Shown: positions 23,958 to 32,824 of the stretch, in pieces
Layout of the letters: every line of letters starts with the position of its first letter
Numbering within the stretch: the first letter of the stretch is position 1
From: Chrysochromulina tobinii
Lineage: Eukaryota > Haptophyta > Prymnesiales > Chrysochromulinaceae
Assembly: GCA_001275005.1 (NCBI GenBank)
Contig: JWZX01003360.1
Location: 1 to 44,382, forward strand
DNA length: 44,382 bases
Direction of reading: 5' to 3'
Notes under the pieces: generated by a model
The model's database searches: none
What the model was told of the DNA's origin: nothing
What the model saw: only the letters and a program-made list of their open reading frames with translations
Translations under genes and position numbers: made by a program

Positions 23958-25277
23958 TTAACGCCAGCACTTGGCGTGTTTGACGAGGGCAATCTCCCTA
24001 AGAAAGTTAGTGGCCACCCTTGACTCGCTGGCCGTCCACAGCAGATCGGGAAGGTGCGCGAGCATGATTGAGCGTCGACGCAGCCTTTCCTCGGCAGACA
24101 GGGCTGCTGCAGCCTCAGCGACGGCCCGCGTTGGGTCTCTCTCAAATGCGGCCTGAGGCACGATCTGGATGATCTCCCGCCATGGGATCGCGTGCGGGAA
24201 GGGCAGCCAATACACGTTCTTCTCGCCGACGATCAGTGGTATCTGCAGCATGCTGAACGCGTTCTGGATGCGGTCCGACGATTCGTCATCGCCGCGCATG
24301 AACAGGGTAAACTCGGATCGCTTGCGGAGGCGGAGCATGTCGGTGGGAGAGAGCTCGCGGCGGCAATAGTGCAGCGAGTCGCCGTGACACCGGGGCAGCT
24401 CGCTACGATTGAACAAGACAGGTCCGGCGCGCAGCGAGACGAGCGGCATGATCGTCATGGTGACCACGATGCTACGGTTGTCGAGGTGCGTGGACGCGTA
24501 TAGAAAGCGCTGCCTGTCTCTGTAAGGATGGCCCGGGCGGCAGCCAAGGCTGAACTCGATCTCAAACGGTCGTGGCGACGTCACAGAGGGCGTCAGAAAG
24601 TGACGCGGTGGCAGCCCCGTTGATGCCCTGGCACGGCGCCAGGGCGCGAGTGGATTCGCCAGGTCGGCGTCCGCCACGAAGCCGATGCCAACATGGCATG
24701 GAGGCTCGTGCCGAAAGTGCGCTTGCAGTATGCCGGGAAGCAAGCGATGGAGGCAGGATGCGGCGGTGCGGTTGCCGTAGCGCCACACTTGCGGCCAGCT
24801 GGCCGCGAGAAATATGTGGCGGCCGCGGTGCAGGTGTGGCCGCACAATGCTCGCAACAAGCTTGAGATGCTCGTCATCAGAGATGGACGCACACAAGCCC
24901 TCGGCCATCCAGTCCACCAATGCGGGCACGACAAAGACGCACGCCGAAGACATATCGTGCACCCGCCAAGGGTGCTGCTCGAGCGCATCTACGAGTAGCA
25001 ACGAGGATGAATACTTGCCCAGATGCTCGCTGCGGTTGCAAGCGCTGAATGACGGCATGGACGAGGTGTCATACATGAAGAAAGGCACCGACGAGATGTT
25101 GCCCTTAGGTCCCACAACTCCGGCGCAAAACGCAGGTGCAGAGGGCGGCGGCACTGGCGACGACGAGGCAGCGGCGCATTGTGTCACGCAGTGCACCGTC
25201 GCGCGCTTCGCGGGGCCGCATACCGACATACGTTCACGCAGCGCGAGCGGGTTCCATAAAAAGTTCAAGTTGTTCAT
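23958..25277 (-). CDS. exostosin-like (GT47) glycosyltransferase
   Basis: 439 residues, intronless. Features of the exostosin family are FFMYDTSSMPSFS, WRVHDMSSACVFVVPAL and, in the C-terminal half, FTLFMRGDDESSDRIQNAF followed by LQIPLIVGEKNVYWLPF and WREIIQIVP. These match the nucleotide-sugar-binding side of GT47 proteins, which add sugars to glycoproteins or polysaccharides in the Golgi. There is no clear N-terminal signal anchor; the first 35 residues are mixed, so the true start could lie elsewhere or in an unseen exon. Its start at 25277 faces the SDR gene start at 25461. The sugar transferred is not predictable. Confidence 0.75.
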   Translation of the reverse strand: MNNLNFLWNPLALRERMSVCGPAKRATVHCVTQCAAASSSPVPPPSAPAFCAGVVGPKGNISSVPFFMYDTSSMPSFSACNRSEHLGKYSSSLLLVDALEQHPWRVHDMSSACVFVVPALVDWMAEGLCASISDDEHLKLVASIVRPHLHRGRHIFLAASWPQVWRYGNRTAASCLHRLLPGILQAHFRHEPPCHVGIGFVADADLANPLAPWRRARASTGLPPRHFLTPSVTSPRPFEIEFSLGCRPGHPYRDRQRFLYASTHLDNRSIVVTMTIMPLVSLRAGPVLFNRSELPRCHGDSLHYCRRELSPTDMLRLRKRSEFTLFMRGDDESSDRIQNAFSMLQIPLIVGEKNVYWLPFPHAIPWREIIQIVPQAAFERDPTRAVAEAAAALSAEERLRRRSIMLAHLPDLLWTASESRVATNFLREIALVKHAKCWR

Positions 25278-25460
25278 CCAGATAAGGTTGAAAACTCAGA
25301 ACCACGACCAAAGCAGCACTTCAAGGGATTCAGAAACGAGGAATCAATATTTGGATTTTGTCGTCGTCGCGGAATTCGTCAAATCGCGTGTCGGGGCAAT
25401 AGGCTCCCAGCCCCGGGGAACGGTCGGCTTTTCGCTCGAGGCAGTCGGGGAACCGAACGA
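25278..25460. promoter_or_regulatory. divergent promoter region, GT47 and SDR genes
   Basis: 183 bp between divergent start codons. Its left half is AT-richer than its surroundings (around 25290-25370). No defined element recognised. Confidence 0.3.
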
Positions 25461-26243
25461 ATGCCCTTCGACCTCACGGGCAAGTCGGCAGTGGTGACAG
25501 GCGCGGGCTCCGGGATCGGCCTGGAGGTTGCCAAGGCGCTCAGCAAAGCGGGTGCACAGGTGCACATCCTTGACCTCACTCTCGACATTTCACAGAAGGC
25601 GGTGGACGGCATCAATGCTACACGCCCGAAGCAGATGTGCGTCGCACACGCATGCGATGTGACGGATGAGAAATCCGTCGAAGCGACGTTCGACCTCGTG
25701 TGCAGTAAAGCGGCTCGCATCGACATCCTGATCAACAACGCCGGCATAGGAGCGGTCGGCACAGTGGAGCAGGCCACAAAGGATGAGATGGACAAGGTGT
25801 ACAAGGTCAATGTGCTCGGCGTGTTCTACTGCCTCAAGTACGGTGTGAAGAAGATGCTCGCTGACGGCAAAGGCGGGTCTATTGTCAATCTCGCTTCGAT
25901 CGCGTCGCTCATCGGCCTGGCCGACCGCTTTGCCTATTCTGCGTCAAAGGGCGCCGTCCTCACGATGACCAGATCTGTCGCCATCGACTACGTCAAGAAG
26001 GGCATCCGGTGCAACTGCGTGTGCCCGGGGCGTGTGCATACGCCCTTTGTGGACGCCTACCTGAAGAAGAACTACCCCGGCAAGGAGAAGGAAGTCTTCA
26101 ACACCCTCGCCGCGTGGCACCCGATGGGACGGATGGGGAAGCCGGAGGAAGTGGCGGCCCTCATCTTGTACTTGTGCTCGGACGAGGCCGGATTTGTCAC
26201 TGGCGCCGCCTACCCGATCGATGGCGGACGTAGCAGCCTATGA
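25461..26243 (+). CDS. short-chain dehydrogenase/reductase (SDR, classical type)
   Basis: 260 residues, intronless, standard SDR length. NAD(P)-binding TGAGSGIG at residues 13-20, Asp at the end of beta-2 (ILDLT, residue 38) suggesting NAD(H) over NADP(H), structural NNAG at 92-95, and catalytic Ser146 (NLASIAS), Tyr159 and Lys163 (YSASK). The end GFVTGAAYPIDGG is typical of FabG-like SDRs. It oxidises or reduces a hydroxyl/keto group; the substrate is unknown. The ATG at 25461 starts right at the family N-terminus (FDLTGKSAVVTG), so any targeting peptide is absent. Confidence 0.9.
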   Translation: MPFDLTGKSAVVTGAGSGIGLEVAKALSKAGAQVHILDLTLDISQKAVDGINATRPKQMCVAHACDVTDEKSVEATFDLVCSKAARIDILINNAGIGAVGTVEQATKDEMDKVYKVNVLGVFYCLKYGVKKMLADGKGGSIVNLASIASLIGLADRFAYSASKGAVLTMTRSVAIDYVKKGIRCNCVCPGRVHTPFVDAYLKKNYPGKEKEVFNTLAAWHPMGRMGKPEEVAALILYLCSDEAGFVTGAAYPIDGGRSSL

Positions 26244-26469
26244 GGAACGGATGCCGGGACAGGATGCGAGTGAGCGTGCAATGACCTGGTCCATGTTGAC
26301 GAGGCCGCTGCGGTGTTATGGATTGCTGGAATCGGCCCGCGTGCCCGTGTCGCAGTGTCGGGACCGTTTGGGGGTGAGTGATCGAACCAGAATCTCGCGG
26401 AATCGCTGTCCAGGTCTCGCAAAAGCGAGATTCGCACCGTTTTTGGAAAGGTGTGAGGTGGGAGACACG

Positions 26470-29400
26470 ATGCCTCCGTCTTTCGAAGCCACCACTGACG
26501 CCGACGCGTCCAACGACGCAAAGCGCTTCAAGGCGCACCCGGTTGTGAGCACGTCTGCATCGTTGATCTCACAGCCATCGCTGACGTCCACATCGCCAAT
26601 AAATGAGCCCGAGAGCCGCAATGAGTGGGCTGCAAAGATGGCAGGGGGTGTCGTCGACTTGTCCAGCGAGGGCTTTCTGACGCCGCTCCGCTTCGGTGGC
26701 ATTGTGCACATTTTGTCTAGCCCGGAATGCTGCACCACGGACTTGGACTTGCATCACCTCAGTCTGGGCCCCGTGTGTTCCAAGCTGCTGGCCGGTGCCG
26801 TCGCGTCGAACTCATCGTTGAAGCGGCTGAACATCGAACGAACTGGGCTCGGGATCGCGGGCGGCGTTGCTCTGGGCGAAGCGCTGAGGTGCAACACGAC
26901 TCTTGTGAGGCTCGACATGAATGTCAATGACATCGCCCCGCTTGGCGGCATGGCGATCGCCGCAGGGCTGCAGAGCCACCCGTCCCTGACAGAGCTGTCA
27001 CTCGCAAAGTGCGGTCTCGGTCCAGGCGGCGCCAAGGCGCTCGGCGCGGCGCTAGAGACGAATACGAGCATTCGCACCCTCGATATGACCCAGAACGACG
27101 TGGGTATCGAGGGCGGCGTCGCCTTTGGCAGGGCGCTCGCACTGAACGCGACGCTCCGCTCGCTTAGCCTGCGTTGCAATCGCATCTCGACAGGCCTGAG
27201 CACGGAGCGCGCGACGGCCTTTGCCGACGCGCTCGAGGTCAACGCCACCCTGACGTTCCTCGACTTTGCCCAGAACGAGCTTGGCCCGCTCGGTGGCGTC
27301 GCGTTCGCCAAGGCCATCGAGAGGAACAAGTCGCTCACCACGCTCGACTTGCAGGTGCGCCTCCACTGATGAGCTCTGATGAGCTCTGATGACATCTGAT
27401 GACATCTGATGACATCTGATTGCCTCGACTTGCAGCGCAACGAGCTCGGCGCGACGGGCAGCGCCGCTCTGTGCACAGCCGTCGGGCGGAATGCATGCTT
27501 GCGCACCCTGAATCTCAAGGAGAACGAGATGGGCGTCGAGGGGGCGCGCGCGCTCTCGAGCGCTCTCGCGCTCAATACGGCGCTCACGAGCCTCAACGTG
27601 GCCTTGAACGGCTTTGGGTCCGAAGGCGGTGCCGCCTGGGCCGCCGCCTTGGTGCTCAACACGACGCTACTCAGCCTGTCGATCGATTCGAACGGGCTCG
27701 GCGAGGAGGGCGGCGAGGCGCTCGCGACGGCGCTCGTGCACAAGCACCCCGCTCTCACGTTCCTCAGGTTCGTCACGTGATTACCACTGAGTGCCACTGA
27801 GTGCCACTGAGTGCCACTGAGTGCCACTGATTGCCACTGAGTGCCACTGATTGCCACCGACTCATCATCAAGACGCTCTCACGTTCCTCAGGTTCGTCAC
27901 GTGATTGCCACTGAGTGCCACTGTGTGCCACTGACTGATCATCACGACGCTCTCACGTTCCTCAGCGCGTCCTCTAACGGGTTCGGCTCGTCGGGCGCGT
28001 CGCTGGGCCGTGCCGTTCACGCTTGCCCGGCGCTGCGCAAGCTGGCCCTCGAGGACAACAAGATCGACGACGAGGGCGGCGTGGCGCTGTGCGATGCCTT
28101 CGCAGCTCAGGCGGAGCTCGTCGATCTCAATCTCGCCTTCAACGAGATCAGCGCACTGCCCATCGAGTGCCAATTACGTCTCGCCCAAAAGATGTCCTCA
28201 CCAACGGCCCTCCTCGACCTCAGCGGCAACATGCTCTCCTCACCGCCCCTGGCACACCGCGCTGCGCCCCAGATGCTCAGCGACTACCTGCGGCTGCTCG
28301 CCGCGGAGCCACATCCTCTCGAGCGCCTTCGCCTGATGGTCGTGGGCTTCGGTGGCGTGGGCAAGACGACCTTCTGCGGCGCCGTCACGTGCCCGTCGGA
28401 CGAGCGTGGCACGTACCACGCGTCGCTCTCTCACTGCTCTACCTGGGACAGCCGCATGATGGCCTCGTGGGCGCGTGGCCTTGCGACCCAACGCGGCCAC
28501 GCGTGGGCTGAGAAAGTCGCCGCCGTGCTCACGGAGCACTCAATCTGCGGTGCCGATCTGCCCTCGTTGCTGCAGTCGACTGAGCCGGGAGGAGGCGGCG
28601 GAGGAATCGGAGGCGGCCTCGAGCTCCGACCGGTCGCTGAGGGGCTCGGTGCACTGCTCGGGACGGCCGAATGTCCTTGCACCGACTTCGGCCCATCGCC
28701 CAGGCTCGACGCCCTTGGGAGTGCTGGTAGGCTCGACCCTCGCGAGGACCTGCCTCGCATGCAAGTGCTCCGCACGGCGCCCCGTTCCCCTCTTCACAGG
28801 TGGACTCGACCCGCGCATGCAAGTGCTCACCACGGCGCCCCATCCCCCTCTTCACAGGTGGACTCGACCCGCGCGAGTGCCAGCAGCTCGCCCTCGCGAT
28901 CGGCTCGCTGCTTCGGAAGGGCTACTTCTCGACTGTCGGTGCGGTCAAAGTCGAGGGCTCGCTGCAGCTCCCGATGCCGGACTACGGCGGCCCTATCAGC
29001 ACACGCGAGTGCTCGCTCGTCGACTTCGCAGGCCAGATGGAGTATCTCGTCTCTCACCAGCTACTGCTCGCTTCGATGCACACGCTGTGCGTCCTCATCC
29101 AGCCGCTCGGCTCGTTTGCCGATGCGACCAACCGCCGGCACGGCAGCTGGCGGTACTGGCTGCAGTTCTTAAGAGCCCTCGGTGACCGACGTGGCAATTC
29201 GATGGTGCTCAGCGTCTCTCAACTCGACAAGGTGCCGACGGAGGAGATGAGCGCGGCACGCGCCGCCGTAACGGCCGAGTTCGCCGCGCTCCGCGCCCAG
29301 GTGGGCGCCGGGTTGGGCGAATCTCCCCTCGAGCTCGATTACCGACCCGACGAGATCGAGAGCTCGCTGCTGGAGGCGCGGCGCCGGCTGAGCGAGGCCG

Positions 29401-31227
29401 CGGAGGCGGTCTCAAAGGACTGGTGGGTACCCATGAGCTATGATTGCCTCTGATGAGCTATGATTGCCTCCCTCATCAGAGGCGGTCTCAAAGGACTGGT
29501 GGGTGCCCATGAGCCATGAGCGGCTCGCGGACCTGCCTTGCATGCATGGGCTCACCACGGCGCCTCACCTCCCTCCCTTCCCCACAGGTGGGTGCCCAAG
29601 AGCTATGAGCGGCTCGCGGAGGTGGTGCGCGCCATAGGCCACTCGAAGGCACAGCAGCGCGCCCTACCCATCCTGACTCGGGCAGAGCTGCAGGCGGCGG
29701 TCGAGGCCGCGGGGCAGGAGAGCCTTGTGCGGATGTGCTCCGACCCGTTGCTCCTGCAGCGCGGAGTCGATTACCTCGAGGCCGTCGGCGATGTGATGAG
29801 CGACCCTCGGCTGGATGTGCTTCTCCTCGATCCTGTGGGCTGGTTCGCGGCGTTCCTAGCGCACTTCATTCGTGACGACGGCAATCCGCCGGCGGAGATT
29901 GTGAGGGGGATCGTGACGCTCTCGGATGTGGTCAGGGCGCTGCGCCATGAGTACACCGCGCCCGAGCAGCAAGTGCCCGAGGTGATGAGCCTCGTGTGCA
30001 ACCTCGAGCTCTGCATTGAGCTGTGTGCTCTCGAGAGGACGGGGGAGGCCGGCGCGGGCTCCTACCTCTTTCCGTGCCTCCTGCCCGCCGCCACGCCTGC
30101 CGAGGTGGCGGCTCATTGGCCGGTAGGCAGCTGCCCAGTCCCCCACCCCGTCCTGGGCGCGGCGGCATGCGCTCAGGACGGCGCCGCGCTCGTCGTCCGC
30201 GGCCACCGCTTCCGTGCGCGGGAGGGCTTCGTGCCCCCTGGGCTCTTCCCCACACTGGTCGCGCGCCTCGCGAGGCTGCCGGAGCGCTGCGTGCACTCGT
30301 CGCGCCTGTGGAAAGACAAGGCCGTCGTGCGCTTCCGCGAGGCGTCCGCGCTCCTCCGTGTCGACCTGTCGGCCGCGACACTCGACATCGTCGTGGCCGC
30401 TCCAACCGATGCTCTCCACTTTGTAGGGGCCGCCAAGGGCCAAGCCAGCGCGCTCCGTTGGCTGGCGCACCTCGTTCGCCAGATGCTCGCTCGTGCGTAC
30501 TCACAGATCGTCTTTGACGAAACCTGGCTGTGCCCTTCGCCGAGCTGCCACGGACTGCCAATGACGAAACCTGGCACTGGCCAGCCATTGACGAAACCTG
30601 GCACTGGCCAGCCATTGACGAAACCTGGCCCTGGCCAGCCAGTGGTGCCAGCTGCCGAGGTCGGCCCTGGATTCGGGGTGTATCGCGGCACCGAGTTCGA
30701 GCTCCAGCCGATCAAGATGAGAGCCGGCCACGTGTGCGAGGACGAGGGCTGCTGGCACTTTCTCGGAACTGGCCACTCGAAGGAGCGACTCGACTTGTGC
30801 ACCCCTTGCGAGTCGAGCCTGTGCACGGGCTGTGGCCAGACGCCCTACTTTCGTCTCGAGGCTGGGAGGTGAGCTCTCTACTGTTTCGTCTCGAGGCTGG
30901 GAGGTGAGCTCTCTACTGTTTTGTCTCGAGGCTGGGAGGTGAACTCTCTACTGTTTTCGTCTCGAGGCTGGGAGGTGAGCTCTCTACTGTTTCGTCTTGA
31001 GGCTGGGAGGTGAGCTCTCTACTGTTTTGTCTCGAGGCTGGGAGCAGGTGAACTCTCTACTGTTTTGTCTTGAGGCTGGGAGGTGAGCTCTCTACTGTTT
31101 TCGTCTCGAGGCTGGGAGGTGAACTCTCTACTGTTTTGTCTTGAGGCTGGGAGGTGAGCTCTCTACTGTTTTCGTCTCGAGGCTGGGAGGTGAACTCTCT
31201 ACTGTTTTGTCTACAAGTCCTGAGTGA
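26470..31227 (+). CDS. ROCO-type protein: LRR, Roc GTPase, COR, Cys-rich C-terminus
   Basis: Six exons: 26470-27354, 27436-27767, 27966-28726, 28858-29422, 29588-30868 and a 10-nt last exon 31218-31227. Phases agree throughout, giving about 1277 residues. The first half is a ribonuclease-inhibitor-like LRR array (SLKRLNIERTGLGIAGGVAL type, at least eleven repeats). Then comes a Roc GTPase: P-loop MVVGFGGVGKTTFC, DFAGQMEYLVSH as the DxxGQ switch, and SVSQLDKV at the G4 place. A COR domain follows (WWVPKSYERLAEVV, LDPVGWFAAFLAHF). The C-terminal 120 residues carry Cys pairs (CPSPSC, CEDEGCWHF, CTPCESSLCTGC) that may bind zinc, after a small TKPGTGQPL repeat. No kinase domain is present. ROCO proteins are dimeric GTP switches. 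If the last intron is not spliced, translation ends three residues after the same point (TGA at 30870-30872). Confidence 0.85.
27355..27435 (+). repeat. ROCO intron 1, minisatellite with exon-end duplication
   Basis: 81 nt. Starts GTGCGCCTCCACTGATGAGC, contains CTGATGAGCT and CTGATGACAT units, and ends in TGCCTCGACTTGCAG, copying the upstream exon end CGCTCGACTTGCAG, which supplies the acceptor. Phase 0 (TLDLQ/RNELG). Confidence 0.9.
27768..27965 (+). repeat. ROCO intron 2, tandemly duplicated intron
   Basis: 198 nt. The exon end CGCTCTCACGTTCCTCAG occurs three times: at the real exon end (to 27767), inside the intron, and at the intron end. Each of the first two is followed by GTTCGTCACGTGATT and GCCACTGAGT/GCCACTGATT units. 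The unit is thus duplicated with its own donor and acceptor. Confidence 0.9.
28727..28857 (+). mobile_element. ROCO intron 3, two tandem introner cores
   Basis: 131 nt. GTAGGCTCGACCCTCGCG at the start, GTGGACTCGACCCGCG in the middle and GTGGACTCGACCCGCG at the next exon start are three copies of the target. Between them lie two cores (GCATGCAAGTGCTCCGCACG, GCATGCAAGTGCTCACCACG), each ending CTCTTCACAG. Phase 1 is kept (ALGSAG/GLDPRE). Confidence 0.9.
29423..29587 (+). mobile_element. ROCO intron 4, minisatellite plus introner core, nested
   Basis: 165 nt. The first half holds GATTGCCTCTGATGAGC units ending CCTCATCAG, then a repeated exon end GGCGGTCTCAAAGGACTG with GTGGGTGCCCATGAGC, then GGACCTGCCTTGCATGCATG and the core end GGCTCACCACGGCGCC, finishing CTTCCCCACAG. 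The 33-nt target beginning GTGGGTGCCCA is repeated at the next exon start. Confidence 0.85.
30869..31217 (+). repeat. ROCO intron 5, ten repeated exon-end/donor units
   Basis: The exon end plus donor, TCGTCTCGAGGCTGGGAG then GTGAGCTCTCTACTGTTT, is repeated in tandem: ten copies of CGAGGCTGGGAG or TGAGGCTGGGAG from about 30857 to 31200, unit 34-37 nt. Nearly every copy offers a GTGAGCT/GTGAACT donor. The intron ends TTTTGTCTACAAG. Splicing leads to SPE-stop; lack of splicing gives an immediate TGA. Confidence 0.8.
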
Positions 31228-31517
31228 CGAGCTGCGACGATACCGAGTGCATGCGGGCTGGTGTGAGCCTGGCGAAACACTTCGCCCTGGCGTTTCGATG
31301 AGCATGAGGCAGATGGACTGGAGTTTAAGCTTTACAAAAAAACCCGCCCTAGTTCACACCCCCATTGTTCAGTTCAGTATGTTCACGGAGGCGGAGCATC
31401 CAAGTTCTACAGCCATGCAGCACAAAGCCTAGCACGACGGGCTCCGCGACTTCTTCGGGCGTTTGGCGCGAGGCCGCGGCGCGAATCCGCGCCAAGCCCG
31501 TGACCCCGCGGCCGTTG
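31228..31517. other. short intergenic region between ROCO and DHHC genes
   Basis: It holds the ROCO 3' UTR and the DHHC promoter/5' UTR. The DHHC frame is open upstream to an ATG at 31365, so part of this may be coding. A run of A (TACAAAAAAACCC) at about 31335 is the only AT-rich part. Confidence 0.4.
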
Positions 31518-32630
31518 ATGGCCGTGGCACAGCAGGTGAGAGCCGAGTTCGACTCGATCCCGGAGCACATGGCGTCGCAGCCTTTGCCTTCCACGCTTAA
31601 AGTGTGGCAAGCTTGGCCAGGCCGACACACCTTCTGCTGCGACGGACGCGTGATGGTTGGCCCCGACTTTGGCGTCACCGTCTTCGCCGCGACGCTCACG
31701 ACCGGCACATGCGTCACCTTCTGGGTGTTCGTCTGCACGTCGCTGCCCGTGCCCGCCTTCGTGGTTGGCGCGGTCCTGTTCCTGATGACGATGGGGTTCC
31801 TCGTGCTGACCGCCACCACCGACCCGGGCATCGTGCCGAGCAACCGTGGCATGGAGCAAGCCGAGATCGATGCGTGCGCGCAGGCGCAGCGCACCGTCGA
31901 GATCAACGGAGTGACGATTCAGCTTAAGTGGTGTCGTACCTGCCACATCTTCCGGCCACCGCGCGCGGCGCACTGCTCCGAGTGCAATGTGTGCGTCGAG
32001 CGCTTCGACCACCATTGCCCGTGGATGGGTCAGTGCATCGGCCGGCGCAACTACCGCTTCTTTCTCGGGTTCGTCAACTCGTGCTGCCTCCTGTGCTCCT
32101 ACACGCTCGGCCTCACGTGCGTCTTCATCTACCGAGTGGCGACGATGGACGGCGTCAAGCACGGCGACTTCTTTAGCCACGCGATGGCGCGCGCGCCCGC
32201 GGGCGTCGCAATCGTCGCCTTCTGCGCCCTCATCTTGCTCTGCGTCGGCCCGCTTGCATGCTACCACTACTCGCTCGTGTGCTCCAACAAGACGACGTCG
32301 GAGGAAATCAAGGAGTTATACACACAGAGCAATCCCTTCGACCGCGGAGTGTGCGGCAACTGCAACGAGGCGTGCTGCGTGGCCATAGAGGCGCCGCGGC
32401 TCCAGCCGCGCGCCCTCGTCACCGAGCCCTTGGAGACGGGCCGCGAAGGGCTCATCGACGCGTCCCTCCGCGATGCCAATGCTGGCTTCACGTCCACGTC
32501 GGAAAGCTACGACGGCAGTCCGGACGGGCTTGAGGCCTGTAGCCCGGAGCCGGACGAGGAGCGCGACGACGCGCCCGCTCGGCATGCGTTCACACGGGTC
32601 GTGCCGAGCGAGAGCAAAGGTATCAATTGA
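31518..32630 (+). CDS. DHHC-type protein S-acyltransferase (palmitoyltransferase)
   Basis: 370 residues from the Met at 31518 (an in-frame Met at 31365 would add 51). It attaches fatty acids to cysteines of target proteins on Golgi, ER or plasma membranes. The Cys-rich domain is complete: WCRTCHIFRPPRAAHCSECN, then CVERFDHHCPWMGQCIG and RRNYRFF, with the DHHC motif intact. Two membrane segments precede it (TVFAATLTTGTCVTFWVFVC; FVVGAVLFLMTMGFLVLTAT with the DPG motif TTDPGIVP) and two follow (NSCCLLCSYTLGLTCVFIY; GVAIVAFCALILLCVG). After these comes a TTxE-like motif (KTTSEEIKE). The tail is acidic and Ser-rich. The N-terminal pair and DPG/TTxE motifs are standard. It is intronless and lies 290 bp after the ROCO stop on the same strand. 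Confidence 0.92.
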   Translation: MAVAQQVRAEFDSIPEHMASQPLPSTLKVWQAWPGRHTFCCDGRVMVGPDFGVTVFAATLTTGTCVTFWVFVCTSLPVPAFVVGAVLFLMTMGFLVLTATTDPGIVPSNRGMEQAEIDACAQAQRTVEINGVTIQLKWCRTCHIFRPPRAAHCSECNVCVERFDHHCPWMGQCIGRRNYRFFLGFVNSCCLLCSYTLGLTCVFIYRVATMDGVKHGDFFSHAMARAPAGVAIVAFCALILLCVGPLACYHYSLVCSNKTTSEEIKELYTQSNPFDRGVCGNCNEACCVAIEAPRLQPRALVTEPLETGREGLIDASLRDANAGFTSTSESYDGSPDGLEACSPEPDEERDDAPARHAFTRVVPSESKGIN

Positions 32631-32824
32631 CGTCGTTGGCGTCGCGGTCCGAGCTCACATACGAAAATCCATCGCGCTTTCCTTTTTCCTGCGAAACCAC
32701 GACGACGCGCGGTCATACCGGAGCGCGGGGGGGGTCCGCGACGAAACTGATTGACTGACTGATCACTGAATGGCGGCCCATAACGCCACAATCTTCGTCG
32801 AAAGGCCTCCCGAGGCGCGCGAGG
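32631..32824. other. short intergenic gap
   Basis: No gene. Contains GGAGCGCGGGGGGGGTCCGCG and a TGACTGACTGATCACTGA stretch at about 32750-32768. Confidence 0.4.
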
